From Pusillibacter faecalis (GTDB taxonomy: Bacteria > Bacillota > Clostridia > Oscillospirales > Oscillospiraceae), in contig NZ_AP023421.1 of the NCBI RefSeq assembly GCF_018408705.1, positions 372,001 through 436,000 of the forward strand: a stretch of 64,000 bases of DNA. Reading direction: 5' to 3'. The number at the start of each line of letters is the position of its first letter. Position 1 is the stretch's first letter. The translations under genes and the position numbers were made by a program. The notes beneath the pieces were generated by a model. It was not told where the DNA came from, made no database searches, and saw only the letters and a program-made list of their open reading frames with translations. Positions 36,901-44,757 of this stretch are shown here, piece after piece.

Positions 36901-37557
36901 CCGGGCGTAGGGTGTCTTATCAAAAGGCACATCCAGGTGCCTCCAGGCCGTTTGGTTTTCCTCCAGCCAGCCCTCCGGAGAGGCGTGGCTTTGGAGCTTT
37001 TCATACAGCTCCAGCACCAGCTCTGCAAGGCGGCTGTCATCCCGGCCGGCGCCAAGGGTGTCCGCCAGCTGCTCCCGCCCCGGGTTCAGCTCGTCATAAA
37101 AGCGCTCCAGCGTCCGGTTCAAAACCCGCTGGCGCACCAGTCTGGCCTCGCTCTCATCCAGCACCCGAAAGTCCGGTGTCAGAGCGTGATGGTCTCCCTC
37201 CCTGGCCAGAAGGTAGGTGTTTTCTCTCAAAAGCGCCGTGCAGAATGCGTCTACCGTCTTGATGTCCGCCTGATAGACCCGCAAAAGCTGCCGTTTCAAA
37301 TGCGGGTCCCCCGGCGCCTCCGCCAGCCGCTTGGAAAGCTCCGAGGCGATTTTGCCCCTCAGCTCCGCCGCAGCCGCCTTCGTATAGGTAATCATCAGGA
37401 AATCATCAATGTTATAGTGCTCCTCCGTTACGTAGAGGAACAGCCTCTCCACTAGGACCTTCGTCTTGCCGGAGCCTGCGGCGGCAGACACCAGGAGGCT
37501 TCCGCCCCGGTTTTGTACCACTTCCCGCTGCTGGGGAGTCAATGTCAGTTTCGTCAT
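34000..37557 (-). CDS. addA: ATP-dependent helicase/nuclease subunit A
   Basis: The 1185-residue UvrD-type helicase subunit of AddAB processes double-strand breaks up to Chi-like sites. Walker A SAAAGSGKT lies near residue 25; DEYQDTNEVQ, GDVKQSIYRFRLADP, SIHKSKGLEFP and VAMTRPKEKL are helicase motifs in order; the C-terminal RecB-type nuclease carries VVDFKTDR. Length matches the family. The start overlaps the addB stop by four bases. Confidence 0.95.
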   Translation of the reverse strand: MTKLTLTPQQREVVQNRGGSLLVSAAAGSGKTKVLVERLFLYVTEEHYNIDDFLMITYTKAAAAELRGKIASELSKRLAEAPGDPHLKRQLLRVYQADIKTVDAFCTALLRENTYLLAREGDHHALTPDFRVLDESEARLVRQRVLNRTLERFYDELNPGREQLADTLGAGRDDSRLAELVLELYEKLQSHASPEGWLEENQTAWRHLDVPFDKTPYARELLAMVRRKAGYWANTLQKGATRAAADAALMAGYGEKFLISAQSFLNLANSLNWEAARQAAEQMEFPRLSTPKGRKDDPLVTTLKRIWELCKTEWKKLDALLGVSGEEAMEDLRAMAPAMLALIELTAEFAGAYRAEKLRLNAADFSDQEHLALRLLVSEDGRATELGQTVAARYREILVDEYQDTNEVQNAIFQAVSRDGQNIFTVGDVKQSIYRFRLADPTIFLEKYNRFPSWENAKDGEERKILLSKNFRSRREILDAANFIFSNILSVEMGEMDYGEDEALHFGAEYYPERRDCSTEFHLITAWQKSAEDDQPVKRLAAEARFVAERIRQLLDEGYPVTDGDGTLRPCRPEDIVILMRSPGSRSAAFAGALAEREIPCSFEESGDFFHTMEISVLLALLAVVDNPRQDVPLISVLRSPVFGFTPDRLAEIRGKVPMGDFYDAVAADSGTDCKEFLCALEELRQAARDMSVHRLVWHIYNTFDLLGIFGAMDGGAERRENLIAFSRHAERFESGGYRGVFAFVSQLRRLLEAGEAPITQAAAAVNGVRLMSIHKSKGLEFPIVILADLDHAFSRQDFDAAVLVHPAMGLGPRCTDLKRKIRYPTLARLAIEERLRRENLAEEQRILYVAMTRPKEKLILVDSLYFAEKRLQRLASLAACPAAPEAVASGRTFGEWILLPLLCRPEAEALRALAGTEVEEFYHGPSPWQVFVHDGNSYREPPCRHGMEERGAEKEASFDPALLDFVYPYSRETQLPAKLTATQLKGRLLDEEIAENARHVPYLRPLTQPSFRQAHQGLTPAERGTAAHLALQYLDFSDPDAAGQVADLRERGLLTDAQAEAVEVSALERFLTSPLAEEIRRSPHVLREYQFTLLMDAREYDPAASAGDSILLQGVVDCCFETAEGLTVVDFKTDRIHSEEELHLRSEHYRPQLSAYSRALEQVLERPVNRRVLYFLDMGETVEV

Positions 37558-40500
37558 AGGTCCTCCTCCAGGGTTTGCCAGAACTCTTCGGCCTTCACAG
37601 GCAGAATATAGCGCAGGCGGTCACTGTCCCGCCCGTCCTGGAAATGACAGGCGGCTGCCCAGTCGCAGTACTGGCAGAAGCTGTCCTCCTCGCTGTGGCA
37701 GCAGGGATCTGCGTCAATGTTTCCCTGACGGATTTCCTCCGCAATCTGGTGGAGAAGCCTGTCCACATACCGCCCCAGTTTCCCAAGCTGCGCCGCCGAG
37801 GCAATACTGCCGGAGAGCTGTCCGTCCCGCCCTACCCGCAGGGGGAGGTAATGGGGCTCTGTCAGCGATTCATGCTCCATGGCCTGTAGCACCGCAGGTT
37901 CCGCCAGCAGCAGCCCAGAGCGCCGCAGTTGTTTCTCTCGCTCTAGCTGGAGCTTCTCCGGCGGGATGTTCCGCTCCGTGGACAAAATCTCGTCCCGCGC
38001 CGGAAGATACAACACACCTGCCGGCTCAACCTCCCGGCCAAAATAGGACGTTCCTTCTTTTTGCAGGGCAAACAGGTAGAGCAGCATCTGAATGTCCAGC
38101 CCCATTTTCACCGCCGCGAGGTCAAATGCCTTCTTGCCGGACTTATAGTCCACCACCCGCAGGTACAGCTTCCCATCCCGAATCCAGCCGTCCACCCGGT
38201 CCACCTTACCGCCGACCCGCAGCACTCCATCTGGCTCGGAAATTACCACGGATGGCAGGGCTCCATTTTCTCCGAAAGAGAGCTCAAAGGCCAGCGGCAC
38301 AAAATCCGAGTGCCGCAGCTCCTCCGCCACCTGGTCCACCACCGCGTAGGCCATATTGCGCAGGCGGGCAAAGAGATAGCGGAAGCGGGCGTTCCGCGAC
38401 TGGAAGTTGTGGAGCTCCTCCTCCACATATCGGTCGATATAGGTTCGGACCAAGGCATGGAGCTCCTCCTCTCCCACCTGGGAAAAGCCGCCTAGTGTCA
38501 GCACATCCCGGGTGACATGTTCCAGGAGAAAGTGCAGAAACGTGCCAATCTGCGGCGCGTCAAAGGACGCCGGCTCCCGGGGCTTCGCCCGCAGGCCGTA
38601 CTCCATGAAATAGGCAAAGTGACAAGAGCGCAGCCGTTCCAGCCGGGAAGCGGTCATGGAAATTCGATCTCCATACAAGAGCCGGACCGCCTGCCGGGAG
38701 AGACTTCCCCGCTTCAGCCGCGCTGCCCGCTCCATGGCGCGCAGGCGCTTTGCAAAAGCAGGGCGCTGAGCAAAATAGCTCCAGAGCTTCCCCTCGGGAA
38801 CCTGTCCCGCCGCCTCCAGTGCCGGAAGTTTTGCTGTTAAGCGATACCCCTTTTCACCATCTTCCTGCTCTACCCGCAGGGTGGGAAACAGTTCTCTCAG
38901 ACGGTCCACCACAAAAGCAGGCCACAGCTCCGCGCCGGAGACATCTGTCAGCGGATAGCTCACCGTCAGTCCCGCCGTGGGCTGGGCCAGAGCCGCGTAG
39001 AGATTCTGAAGCTCAATCCCCAGCTGCTCCACGCCGGAGGGTGCCAGCCGGACCCCCAGCTGCGCCAGCTCCTCCCGGTCGTCCTCGTTCAGGATGCCGC
39101 CGCCCTGACTCACGCTGGGAAGGACATGATCGTTCGCCCCCAACAGGAAGAGGTACTTGGCCGTGTGGCGGTCGTTGCGCGCAATCCCGCTGACGGACAC
39201 CTGATCCAAAGATACCGGGATGGTTCCCACGCTGTACTGAGTCAGGACCTGAGAGAAGAGCCTCACAAATTCCTCCAGCCCCATAGACTCCCCGCCCAAA
39301 ATCTCTACAAACTGGTCCAGCACACCGCACAGTATCTCCCAGAGCTGGGCCGTCTCCTCCGCATCTTGGAGCCGCCCGCCTGCGGCCTGAGCACGCATCT
39401 GGGCATCCAAAGCCGCCTGGAGCCCCAGCTCCTCCATGAAGCCATAAAGCGCGTCGATCTTTCCCCCAGCGCTCTCCTGGGTCCGCAGGCCCTCCGCCAA
39501 ACGTGAAAGTGGCTCCCGGACCCGGCGTCGCAGCGCGTTGACCTCATGAAGCTCCGCCTGCCTCCGCTCGTCCCAAGGCGCGCCATAGCCATCCGGGTTC
39601 TCCGTCCAGTCGATATCCCGCAGCCACATCTGCCCGTGGATCTCCCACTTCAGCACATAGTTTTCCAACCGGTCGCACTCCTCCACCGTCAGTCCTGCGA
39701 GGCCGGTTTTCAGCCAGCGGAACATGTCGTCGTACTCATAGCCATTGGTGATGGATGCCAGGACCCCTGTCAGCAGACTGAGCACCGGCTTTTCCAGGAT
39801 ATCGCTGCGGCGGCTGAGGTAGGCAGGAATTCCGTAGCGCTCAAAGACGGCCTCGATGATCCCCTCATAGTCCTCCATGTTCCTGGCGGCAACTGTGATG
39901 TCCCGGAACCGGCATTTTCCCGCTGCCACCAGCCGCAGGATGTCCGCCGCCGTCTGCTCCACCTCGGAAAAGGCGTTGTCCGCCTCCCGCAGCCGGATGG
40001 CCTCACTGTTCCCGTCAAAAGGAACCGTTTCTCCAAAACAATATTGCTCCAGATGGTCCAGTGGGGAGGCCCCCTCCCTGCTCAGCGTTTCCAGCTCTAC
40101 AGGGCAGCCGGCGCGCTCCGCCAGACGGCGCAGCTGTCCTACTGTCTTCCAGGATGCCTGAAAGATTTCTTCCCGGCTCTCCGGCTCTCCCAGCAGTGTC
40201 ACAGTGACAGAGCGAGCCTGCCGCATCAGGATTTCAATGACCCGCCGCTCCTGAGCCGTGAAATATGTAAAGCCATCGAGATAGAGGTCCTTCCCCTTTG
40301 CATAGCCGGAAGATTCCAATTGGTCGCACAGCTTGCTCATCCGGTCCCGGGCATCAAAACCGGGGCGATACAGCCGCATCTCATAGGCACCGTAAATCAG
40401 GCTGAGGTCCGTCAGCTTGTCCCGAGCAGCCAGCTTCTGTGCGGTTTTGTAAAGGGCCTCCGGCGAGACCTCATAACACCTCAGCTCATCAAAGAGATCC

Positions 40501-40850
40501 AGCAACTGCTGCAAGAAGGCGGATTTCTGGGAGGGCCGACGATATACGGTCAGGCCGGTTACAACATCCAACAGCGCTTTTTGCAGGTTCAATAGTTTAC
40601 CGCCTGCGTCCAGTGTCACCTGAGCGGCGCCGCCTGTGATCTGAGCCACGCGATCCCCCAGCCGCCGGAAACTCAGTACCTCGGCATGGCGGCTGGCCGT
40701 CGGGCCGCAGGAGCGGCAAAGGTCCAGCTCCGCCTGATGGGAGGCATGCTCCGGCACCAGCAGGATTTGCTGATCTTTAGATCCAGCAATCCGCCGGAGC
40801 ACCGTATCTGATTTTCCCGTTCTGGCCCGGCCCATCAAAATCGTCAGCAT
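37554..40850 (-). CDS. addB: ATP-dependent helicase/deoxyribonuclease subunit B
   Basis: The 1098-residue partner has an N-terminal GRARTGKSD P-loop, a helicase-like core that is mostly inactivated in the family, and a C-terminal nuclease with VVDYKSGKK. The iron-sulfur cluster ligands are visible: one Cys in RLRSCHFAYFM and three in the CxxCx5C near the end (CQYCDWAAAC). The ATG at 40850 is preceded by AAAGGAGG with 8 bases spacing; a further 58 upstream codons are open but non-coding. Confidence 0.94.
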   Translation of the reverse strand: MLTILMGRARTGKSDTVLRRIAGSKDQQILLVPEHASHQAELDLCRSCGPTASRHAEVLSFRRLGDRVAQITGGAAQVTLDAGGKLLNLQKALLDVVTGLTVYRRPSQKSAFLQQLLDLFDELRCYEVSPEALYKTAQKLAARDKLTDLSLIYGAYEMRLYRPGFDARDRMSKLCDQLESSGYAKGKDLYLDGFTYFTAQERRVIEILMRQARSVTVTLLGEPESREEIFQASWKTVGQLRRLAERAGCPVELETLSREGASPLDHLEQYCFGETVPFDGNSEAIRLREADNAFSEVEQTAADILRLVAAGKCRFRDITVAARNMEDYEGIIEAVFERYGIPAYLSRRSDILEKPVLSLLTGVLASITNGYEYDDMFRWLKTGLAGLTVEECDRLENYVLKWEIHGQMWLRDIDWTENPDGYGAPWDERRQAELHEVNALRRRVREPLSRLAEGLRTQESAGGKIDALYGFMEELGLQAALDAQMRAQAAGGRLQDAEETAQLWEILCGVLDQFVEILGGESMGLEEFVRLFSQVLTQYSVGTIPVSLDQVSVSGIARNDRHTAKYLFLLGANDHVLPSVSQGGGILNEDDREELAQLGVRLAPSGVEQLGIELQNLYAALAQPTAGLTVSYPLTDVSGAELWPAFVVDRLRELFPTLRVEQEDGEKGYRLTAKLPALEAAGQVPEGKLWSYFAQRPAFAKRLRAMERAARLKRGSLSRQAVRLLYGDRISMTASRLERLRSCHFAYFMEYGLRAKPREPASFDAPQIGTFLHFLLEHVTRDVLTLGGFSQVGEEELHALVRTYIDRYVEEELHNFQSRNARFRYLFARLRNMAYAVVDQVAEELRHSDFVPLAFELSFGENGALPSVVISEPDGVLRVGGKVDRVDGWIRDGKLYLRVVDYKSGKKAFDLAAVKMGLDIQMLLYLFALQKEGTSYFGREVEPAGVLYLPARDEILSTERNIPPEKLQLEREKQLRRSGLLLAEPAVLQAMEHESLTEPHYLPLRVGRDGQLSGSIASAAQLGKLGRYVDRLLHQIAEEIRQGNIDADPCCHSEEDSFCQYCDWAAACHFQDGRDSDRLRYILPVKAEEFWQTLEEDL

Positions 40851-41139
40851 GCGGCGGAGCCTCCTTTCGGTGATGATTTTTCTATAAAGCAAAGCAGCGG
40901 TGTGAACTCTCTTTCCACCGCCGGCGCTTTCTCTTCCACCTGCAGTTTGTCCGCAGCGATCGCGGTCTACTGCTGTGCATGGTATCACAGGTACAAAGCA
41001 TGGATTGGTAAAGTCCATATACAATGGCTGCTTTGCCGCTACTGCGCAGCAGCTTCAAAGTACCTGTTCGTGCCTCTTGATGAGGATATGTAATCCCTGC
41101 CGGTATTGTATCATACTTTTTTCCACGGCAACAGCCCTG
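40851..41139. other. Intergenic stretch, nothing identified
   Basis: Apart from the addB ribosome site, I see no gene, repeat or strong hairpin. The addB promoter was not located with confidence. Confidence 0.4.
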
Positions 41140-41168
41140 TTGCCTTTTTTTCGCCGCTGTGCTATCCT
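41140..41168 (+). promoter_or_regulatory. Promoter of the DUF1643 gene
   Basis: TTGCCT (41140-41145), 17 bases, TATCCT (41163-41168), 32 bases before the start. Confidence 0.5.
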
Positions 41169-41199
41169 GAAAAAAATGCCGAAACATGGAGGCCCTGCT

Positions 41200-41811
41200 A
41201 TGCACATTCCCCAGACCACCACCGACGCCTTGCCCCTGGAGCTCTTTACGCCGGCGCTGGAGGCCGCACTGCGGCCCTCGCCGGAATATGATGTGAGCCG
41301 CTGGCTGTACGTCCCTAGTACCTATTCCGACTACCGGTACATCCTGGGTACCCGTGGGGCAGCCCCCTTGATCTGTGTAGGCCTCAATCCCTCCACCGCC
41401 GCGCCGGATGCCTTGGACCCCACACTGCAGTCCGTACAGCGCATTGCCCTGGCCAACGGCTATGATAGTTTTTTGATGTTCAATGTCTATGCCCAGCGGG
41501 CTACCCGTCCCGATGACATGGAGCCAGTGTGCAACCGGCAGCTCCATAGGGAAAACCGAAAGGCTTTTCAATACCTGCTCTCCCTCTCTGGTCAACCAGC
41601 TGTCTGGGCCGCCTGGGGCAGCATTATTGAAAAGCGCAGCTATCTGATGGACTGCGTGCGGGATTTCCTGGAGGACGGTATGGCGGCGGGCGCAGTCTGG
41701 TACACCGCCGGACCGCCATTGAAATCTGGACATCCCCATCATCCGCTGTATTTAAAACGCGACACGCGCCTGATGGAATTTGATATTGAGTCCTATACCC
41801 GCCGCTTCTGA
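41200..41811 (+). CDS. DUF1643 domain protein
   Basis: The 203-residue protein matches the DUF1643 family: WLYVPSTYSDYRYILG near the N-terminus, ICVGLNPSTA, FMFNVYAQRAT-like block, WAAWG and the terminal GPPLKSGHPHHPLYLK. The function of the family is not known. GGAGG at 41188-41192 with 7 bases spacing fixes the ATG at 41200; upstream frame is open but rich in Cys and non-coding. It is a lone plus-strand gene with its own promoter and a shared terminator. Confidence 0.85.
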   Translation: MHIPQTTTDALPLELFTPALEAALRPSPEYDVSRWLYVPSTYSDYRYILGTRGAAPLICVGLNPSTAAPDALDPTLQSVQRIALANGYDSFLMFNVYAQRATRPDDMEPVCNRQLHRENRKAFQYLLSLSGQPAVWAAWGSIIEKRSYLMDCVRDFLEDGMAAGAVWYTAGPPLKSGHPHHPLYLKRDTRLMEFDIESYTRRF

Positions 41812-41814
41812 GAA

Positions 41815-41850
41815 AAAACTCCCCTCCGGAGATAACCGGAGAGGAGTTTT
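41815..41850. terminator. Bidirectional terminator
   Basis: AAAACTCC-CTCCGG pairs with CCGGAG-GGAGTTTT around a 6-base loop, with one internal mismatch, between the convergent DUF1643 and VOC-family genes. Confidence 0.8.
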
Positions 41851-42322
41851 ATTCCTGTTTCAGCAGCGTCCGGACCATCTCCAGTGGGATTTCCATCCGG
41901 CGGGCCACACCTTCCGTATTGAGTCCGCTGTCAAAAAAACGGCGGGCCACCTGAGCCATAGACTCGCCCACCTCAATGATATGGCGGTCCGGGTCGTACA
42001 GCCGCGCCACCCGCTGGCCCCAGCGATGCTCCCTCACCGGGTGAACCAACTCTGTCTCGGGATGCCGGGAGAGTTCGGTCAAGAAGTCGTCAAAATTCTC
42101 CGCCTCATAGTAGACCTCGCCGCCAAAACCGCCTGGCCAAAGGTCCTCGGGAGTTTTATCCAGAAGTTCTGCCCAGCTTTCCAAGCTCTGTAAAGCAAGT
42201 CCACCTGTCAAGGCTGCGTGGCTGCCAAAATCCCGGACCACTTCCAGCCCCAGGACTCTCTCATAGAATTCCAGAGACCTGCGCAAGTCCCGCACAGCCA
42301 GTACCGGCTCTGCCCATCTCAT
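41849..42322 (-). CDS. VOC-family protein
   Basis: The 157-residue protein has the vicinal-oxygen-chelate pattern: AEPVLAVRDLRRSLEFYERVLGLEVV at the start and YDPDRHIIEVGES at the second motif, including the His/Glu metal ligands. Family members are glyoxalases, dioxygenases or resistance proteins. Unusually a C-terminal extension of about 40 residues resembles a short helix-turn-helix-like segment. The ATG at 42322 overlaps the spoIIR stop (ATGA), so translation is coupled to spoIIR; a GTG two codons upstream is an alternative. Confidence 0.8.
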   Translation of the reverse strand: MRWAEPVLAVRDLRRSLEFYERVLGLEVVRDFGSHAALTGGLALQSLESWAELLDKTPEDLWPGGFGGEVYYEAENFDDFLTELSRHPETELVHPVREHRWGQRVARLYDPDRHIIEVGESMAQVARRFFDSGLNTEGVARRMEIPLEMVRTLLKQE

Positions 42323-42954
42323 GTCCACTCACTCCACATCTGTTTCGCCTGCTGCCACCACTCCACGGCCTTGAATTTCAGCACATACCCGGTATTTTCC
42401 TCTGTGATCAGGCGAACTTCCTCTTCAGAGAGCCCCGCCTCCAGCGCAGAGGCAGGCACTTCCACGCTGGCCGTTGTACAAAGCGGCGGGAATACCACAC
42501 ACCACCAATTCTGGCCCTTCGCTTCACCGATCAAAACCCGCAGCGCCAAGTATTCTCCAGCCGGCAGTGTAAAACCGTCGTACTCCTTGGTGGGAAATTG
42601 CGTGTCCTCCAATTCCACGCGCACCGGATAGTCGTACCCGGCCTGCGCAATTACCGCCGCCGCGACCTGTTCAAACTCCAACAGTCGTCCCCGCAAAAGT
42701 CCTTCCGCCTCTTCCCGGTCCCCGGACTTGGATAACAAGTCCTCTGCCCGCTCTAGGATCGCATCTCGAACCAGCAGCTTCAGCGCTTGGTCCTCCTCGG
42801 AATCCGAATTGGCCAGAACATGGAGCCGCACCACCTTATCCGACAACTGCTCCTGCGTCTGCAGGGCCAGCGCGCCGGAGATCAAAAATATGGCCAGCCC
42901 CACCAACAGAGCGATTTCCCAAACTTTCAGTTTCCGTTTTACTGTAGTTTTCAT
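42319..42954 (-). CDS. spoIIR: Stage II sporulation protein R
   Basis: The 211-residue secreted signalling protein carries an N-terminal membrane segment (WEIALLVGLAIFLISGALA) and the conserved RLHVLANSDSEEDQALKLLVRD block. SpoIIR made in the forespore activates the SpoIIGA protease, which releases sigma-E in the mother cell. Its presence suggests a spore-forming lineage. ATG at 42954 has AAAGGA upstream. Confidence 0.92.
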   Translation of the reverse strand: MKTTVKRKLKVWEIALLVGLAIFLISGALALQTQEQLSDKVVRLHVLANSDSEEDQALKLLVRDAILERAEDLLSKSGDREEAEGLLRGRLLEFEQVAAAVIAQAGYDYPVRVELEDTQFPTKEYDGFTLPAGEYLALRVLIGEAKGQNWWCVVFPPLCTTASVEVPASALEAGLSEEEVRLITEENTGYVLKFKAVEWWQQAKQMWSEWT

Positions 42955-43076
42955 ATGTTCTCTGTCCTTTCCCATGTATGCCCGTTGCCGGGCTTTTGGT
43001 AATCATGGACAGAAAATCAGCCTTTTATACCGTTTTTTGCGGGCAGGTCTCTATATTTCCACTCCCGTGGCTTTGC

Positions 43077-43490
43077 TTATAGGGCCATAAGCACAGTTCC
43101 TACTGTGATCAGCAGTGCGCCAGTCAGGGACCTTGCCGTGAGCTTTTCCTGCAAAAACACCACTGCCATGAGCAGCGTAATCACTACGCTGAGCTTATCC
43201 ACAGGCATCACTTTAGAGACCTCTGCCATTTGCAGCGCCCGGAAATAACAAAGCCAGGAGGCTCCGGTGGCAAGGCCCGACAGGATTAAAAAGAGCCAGC
43301 TTCTTCTGCTGATGGAGCCAATGCCCCCCTGGGCGTCTGTCAAAAACACCATGACCCATGCCATGGCCAGCACCACCACGGTCCGCAGGGCCGTAGCCAG
43401 GTTGGAATTAACGCCGTTCATACCGACCTTAGCCAAAATAGATGTGGCTGCGGCAAAAACCGCCGACAGCAGCGCAAAGAAAAACCACAT
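43077..43490 (-). CDS. Single-domain EamA-type membrane protein
   Basis: The 137-residue protein has about five hydrophobic helices and the EamA/DMT features WFFFALLSAVFAAATSILAKVG and VMPVDKLSVVITLLMAVVFLQEKL. It is one EamA repeat, so it probably dimerises, as do small multidrug-resistance-like members. Substrate unknown. It begins 14 bases after ispE, in the same transcript. Confidence 0.82.
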   Translation of the reverse strand: MWFFFALLSAVFAAATSILAKVGMNGVNSNLATALRTVVVLAMAWVMVFLTDAQGGIGSISRRSWLFLILSGLATGASWLCYFRALQMAEVSKVMPVDKLSVVITLLMAVVFLQEKLTARSLTGALLITVGTVLMAL

Positions 43491-43504
43491 GGTTGACCCC
43501 TCTT

Positions 43505-44368
43505 TTATACCTGAAATTTCCCCACCGGCTCCGCTAGATAAGTCTTTGTATACTCCCGCTCCAATGCCTGTGCCGCTCTCTCCGCCGTCTCCTGGCTGCG
43601 GAAAATTCCAAAGACTGTGGGACCAGACCCGCTCATAGAGGCATTCAACGCCCCCAGCGTTAGAAGCCGTTCCTTGATGACAAATACCTCCTTATATTGC
43701 GGCGGAAGCAACTCTTCAAACACATTGCAGAGTTTTGCCGCAATCCCCTCCAAATATCCCTGCCGCAAGGCAAGATGCATCCCTTCAATATCAGGGCGCC
43801 GCAGGTATTGTCTCGTATCCGCCAAGGCAAACAGTTCCGGCGTGGGAATCCCAAAGGACGGCTTGCAGAGGACCAGCCAGCATGGTGGCAACGGCGGCAG
43901 ATCCGTCAGTCGCTCCCCTCGCCCCGCTGCCAAGGCGGTACCGCCCCGAATGCAGAAAGGGACGTCGCTTCCCACAGTAAGTCCAATTCGCTCCAACTCC
44001 GCCTCTGGCATGTCCGGACAGTATTGCTGCCGCAGACTTCGAAGCACTGCTGCCACATCCGCGCTGCCGCCGCCAAGCCCCGCATAGGCGGGAATCCGTT
44101 TTTTCAGTGTGACTGAAATGCCTGGCATGGAACGGCCCACCGCCCGGAAAAATGCCTCCGCCGCCCGCTCCTCCATAGAGGTTTCTCCGGGCCGAAAAGA
44201 CTCCCCGTCCACATGGAGTGTAAAGTCTCCCTCCGTCTCCTGAACACTCACAGTATCATGGAGCGAGACTGTCTGCATGACCATTCGCAGCTCATGATAG
44301 CCATCCGGGCGGGCACCTAGAATATCCAGGGCCAGATTCACTTTGGCCAGAGCCTGTTGCGTCCCCAT
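43505..44368 (-). CDS. ispE: 4-diphosphocytidyl-2-C-methyl-D-erythritol kinase
   Basis: The 287-residue GHMP kinase of the non-mevalonate isoprenoid pathway phosphorylates CDP-ME. Signatures are AKVNLALDILGARPDGYHEL, the ATP-binding PAYAGLGGGSADVAAVL and the C-terminal SGSGPTVFGIF. The pathway feeds undecaprenyl carriers used by the wall enzymes at 3-8 kb. The ATG at 44368 (MGTQQ) follows a G-rich ribosome site; an earlier in-frame start is possible. Confidence 0.93.
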   Translation of the reverse strand: MGTQQALAKVNLALDILGARPDGYHELRMVMQTVSLHDTVSVQETEGDFTLHVDGESFRPGETSMEERAAEAFFRAVGRSMPGISVTLKKRIPAYAGLGGGSADVAAVLRSLRQQYCPDMPEAELERIGLTVGSDVPFCIRGGTALAAGRGERLTDLPPLPPCWLVLCKPSFGIPTPELFALADTRQYLRRPDIEGMHLALRQGYLEGIAAKLCNVFEELLPPQYKEVFVIKERLLTLGALNASMSGSGPTVFGIFRSQETAERAAQALEREYTKTYLAEPVGKFQV

Positions 44369-44421
44369 ATTCGTTCCCCCATTCACAGCAACAGTGTAGC
44401 ATACTCAAATGAAAAAGGAAA

Positions 44422-44450
44422 GCCGGGACTGCGTTTTCCGCAGTCCCGGC
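44422..44450 (-). terminator. Terminator of the 51-residue membrane protein gene
   Basis: A perfect 12-bp stem (GCCGGGACTGCG) with a 5-base loop, followed on the minus strand by TTTCCTTTTTC. Confidence 0.8.
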
Positions 44451-44462
44451 CGACGCAACTTT

Positions 44463-44618
44463 TCAGGGCAGACCCCGTCTTTTCCGGAAGCCCTCGATGA
44501 TATCAAACATCAGATAGATCACGCACACGGCCAGCAATCCCAGGAACGGTAGTAGCAGCAAAAGAATCCCCAGCAATCCTCCCACCAAATAAGCGGCATC
44601 CACAAGAAATGCGAGCAT
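44463..44618 (-). CDS. Small membrane protein, 51 residues
   Basis: The frame begins MLAFLVDAAYLVGGLLG, has a long hydrophobic core (about residues 9-36) probably folding as two short helices with a Pro in the middle, and ends in a basic tail (FRKRRGLP). AAAGGAG with 7-base spacing precedes the ATG and a terminator follows the stop, so this is a genuine single gene despite its size. I do not recognise the family. Confidence 0.75.
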   Translation of the reverse strand: MLAFLVDAAYLVGGLLGILLLLLPFLGLLAVCVIYLMFDIIEGFRKRRGLP

Positions 44619-44720
44619 GGCGTACTCCTTTCTCCCGTAATGTGAACTTCAACAAGACTCCGGTTGTACCTTCGCCTCCTTTTTGTTATATTTTAACACA
44701 TCGAATAAAAAAATAAAAGC

Positions 44721-44744
44721 CCCCGGAGAAAAAATTCTCCGGGG
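44721..44744 (-). terminator. Terminator of the DUF1015 gene
   Basis: CCCCGGAGAA pairs perfectly with TTCTCCGGGG around an AAAA loop; a T-rich tail follows on the minus strand. Confidence 0.85.
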
Positions 44745-44757
44745 AAATGCCGGTCTC

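Noticed and set aside
37466..38515. Plus-strand frame of 349 codons rich in Pro and Arg
   Set aside because: Antisense to addB and addA, with composition of a shadow frame.
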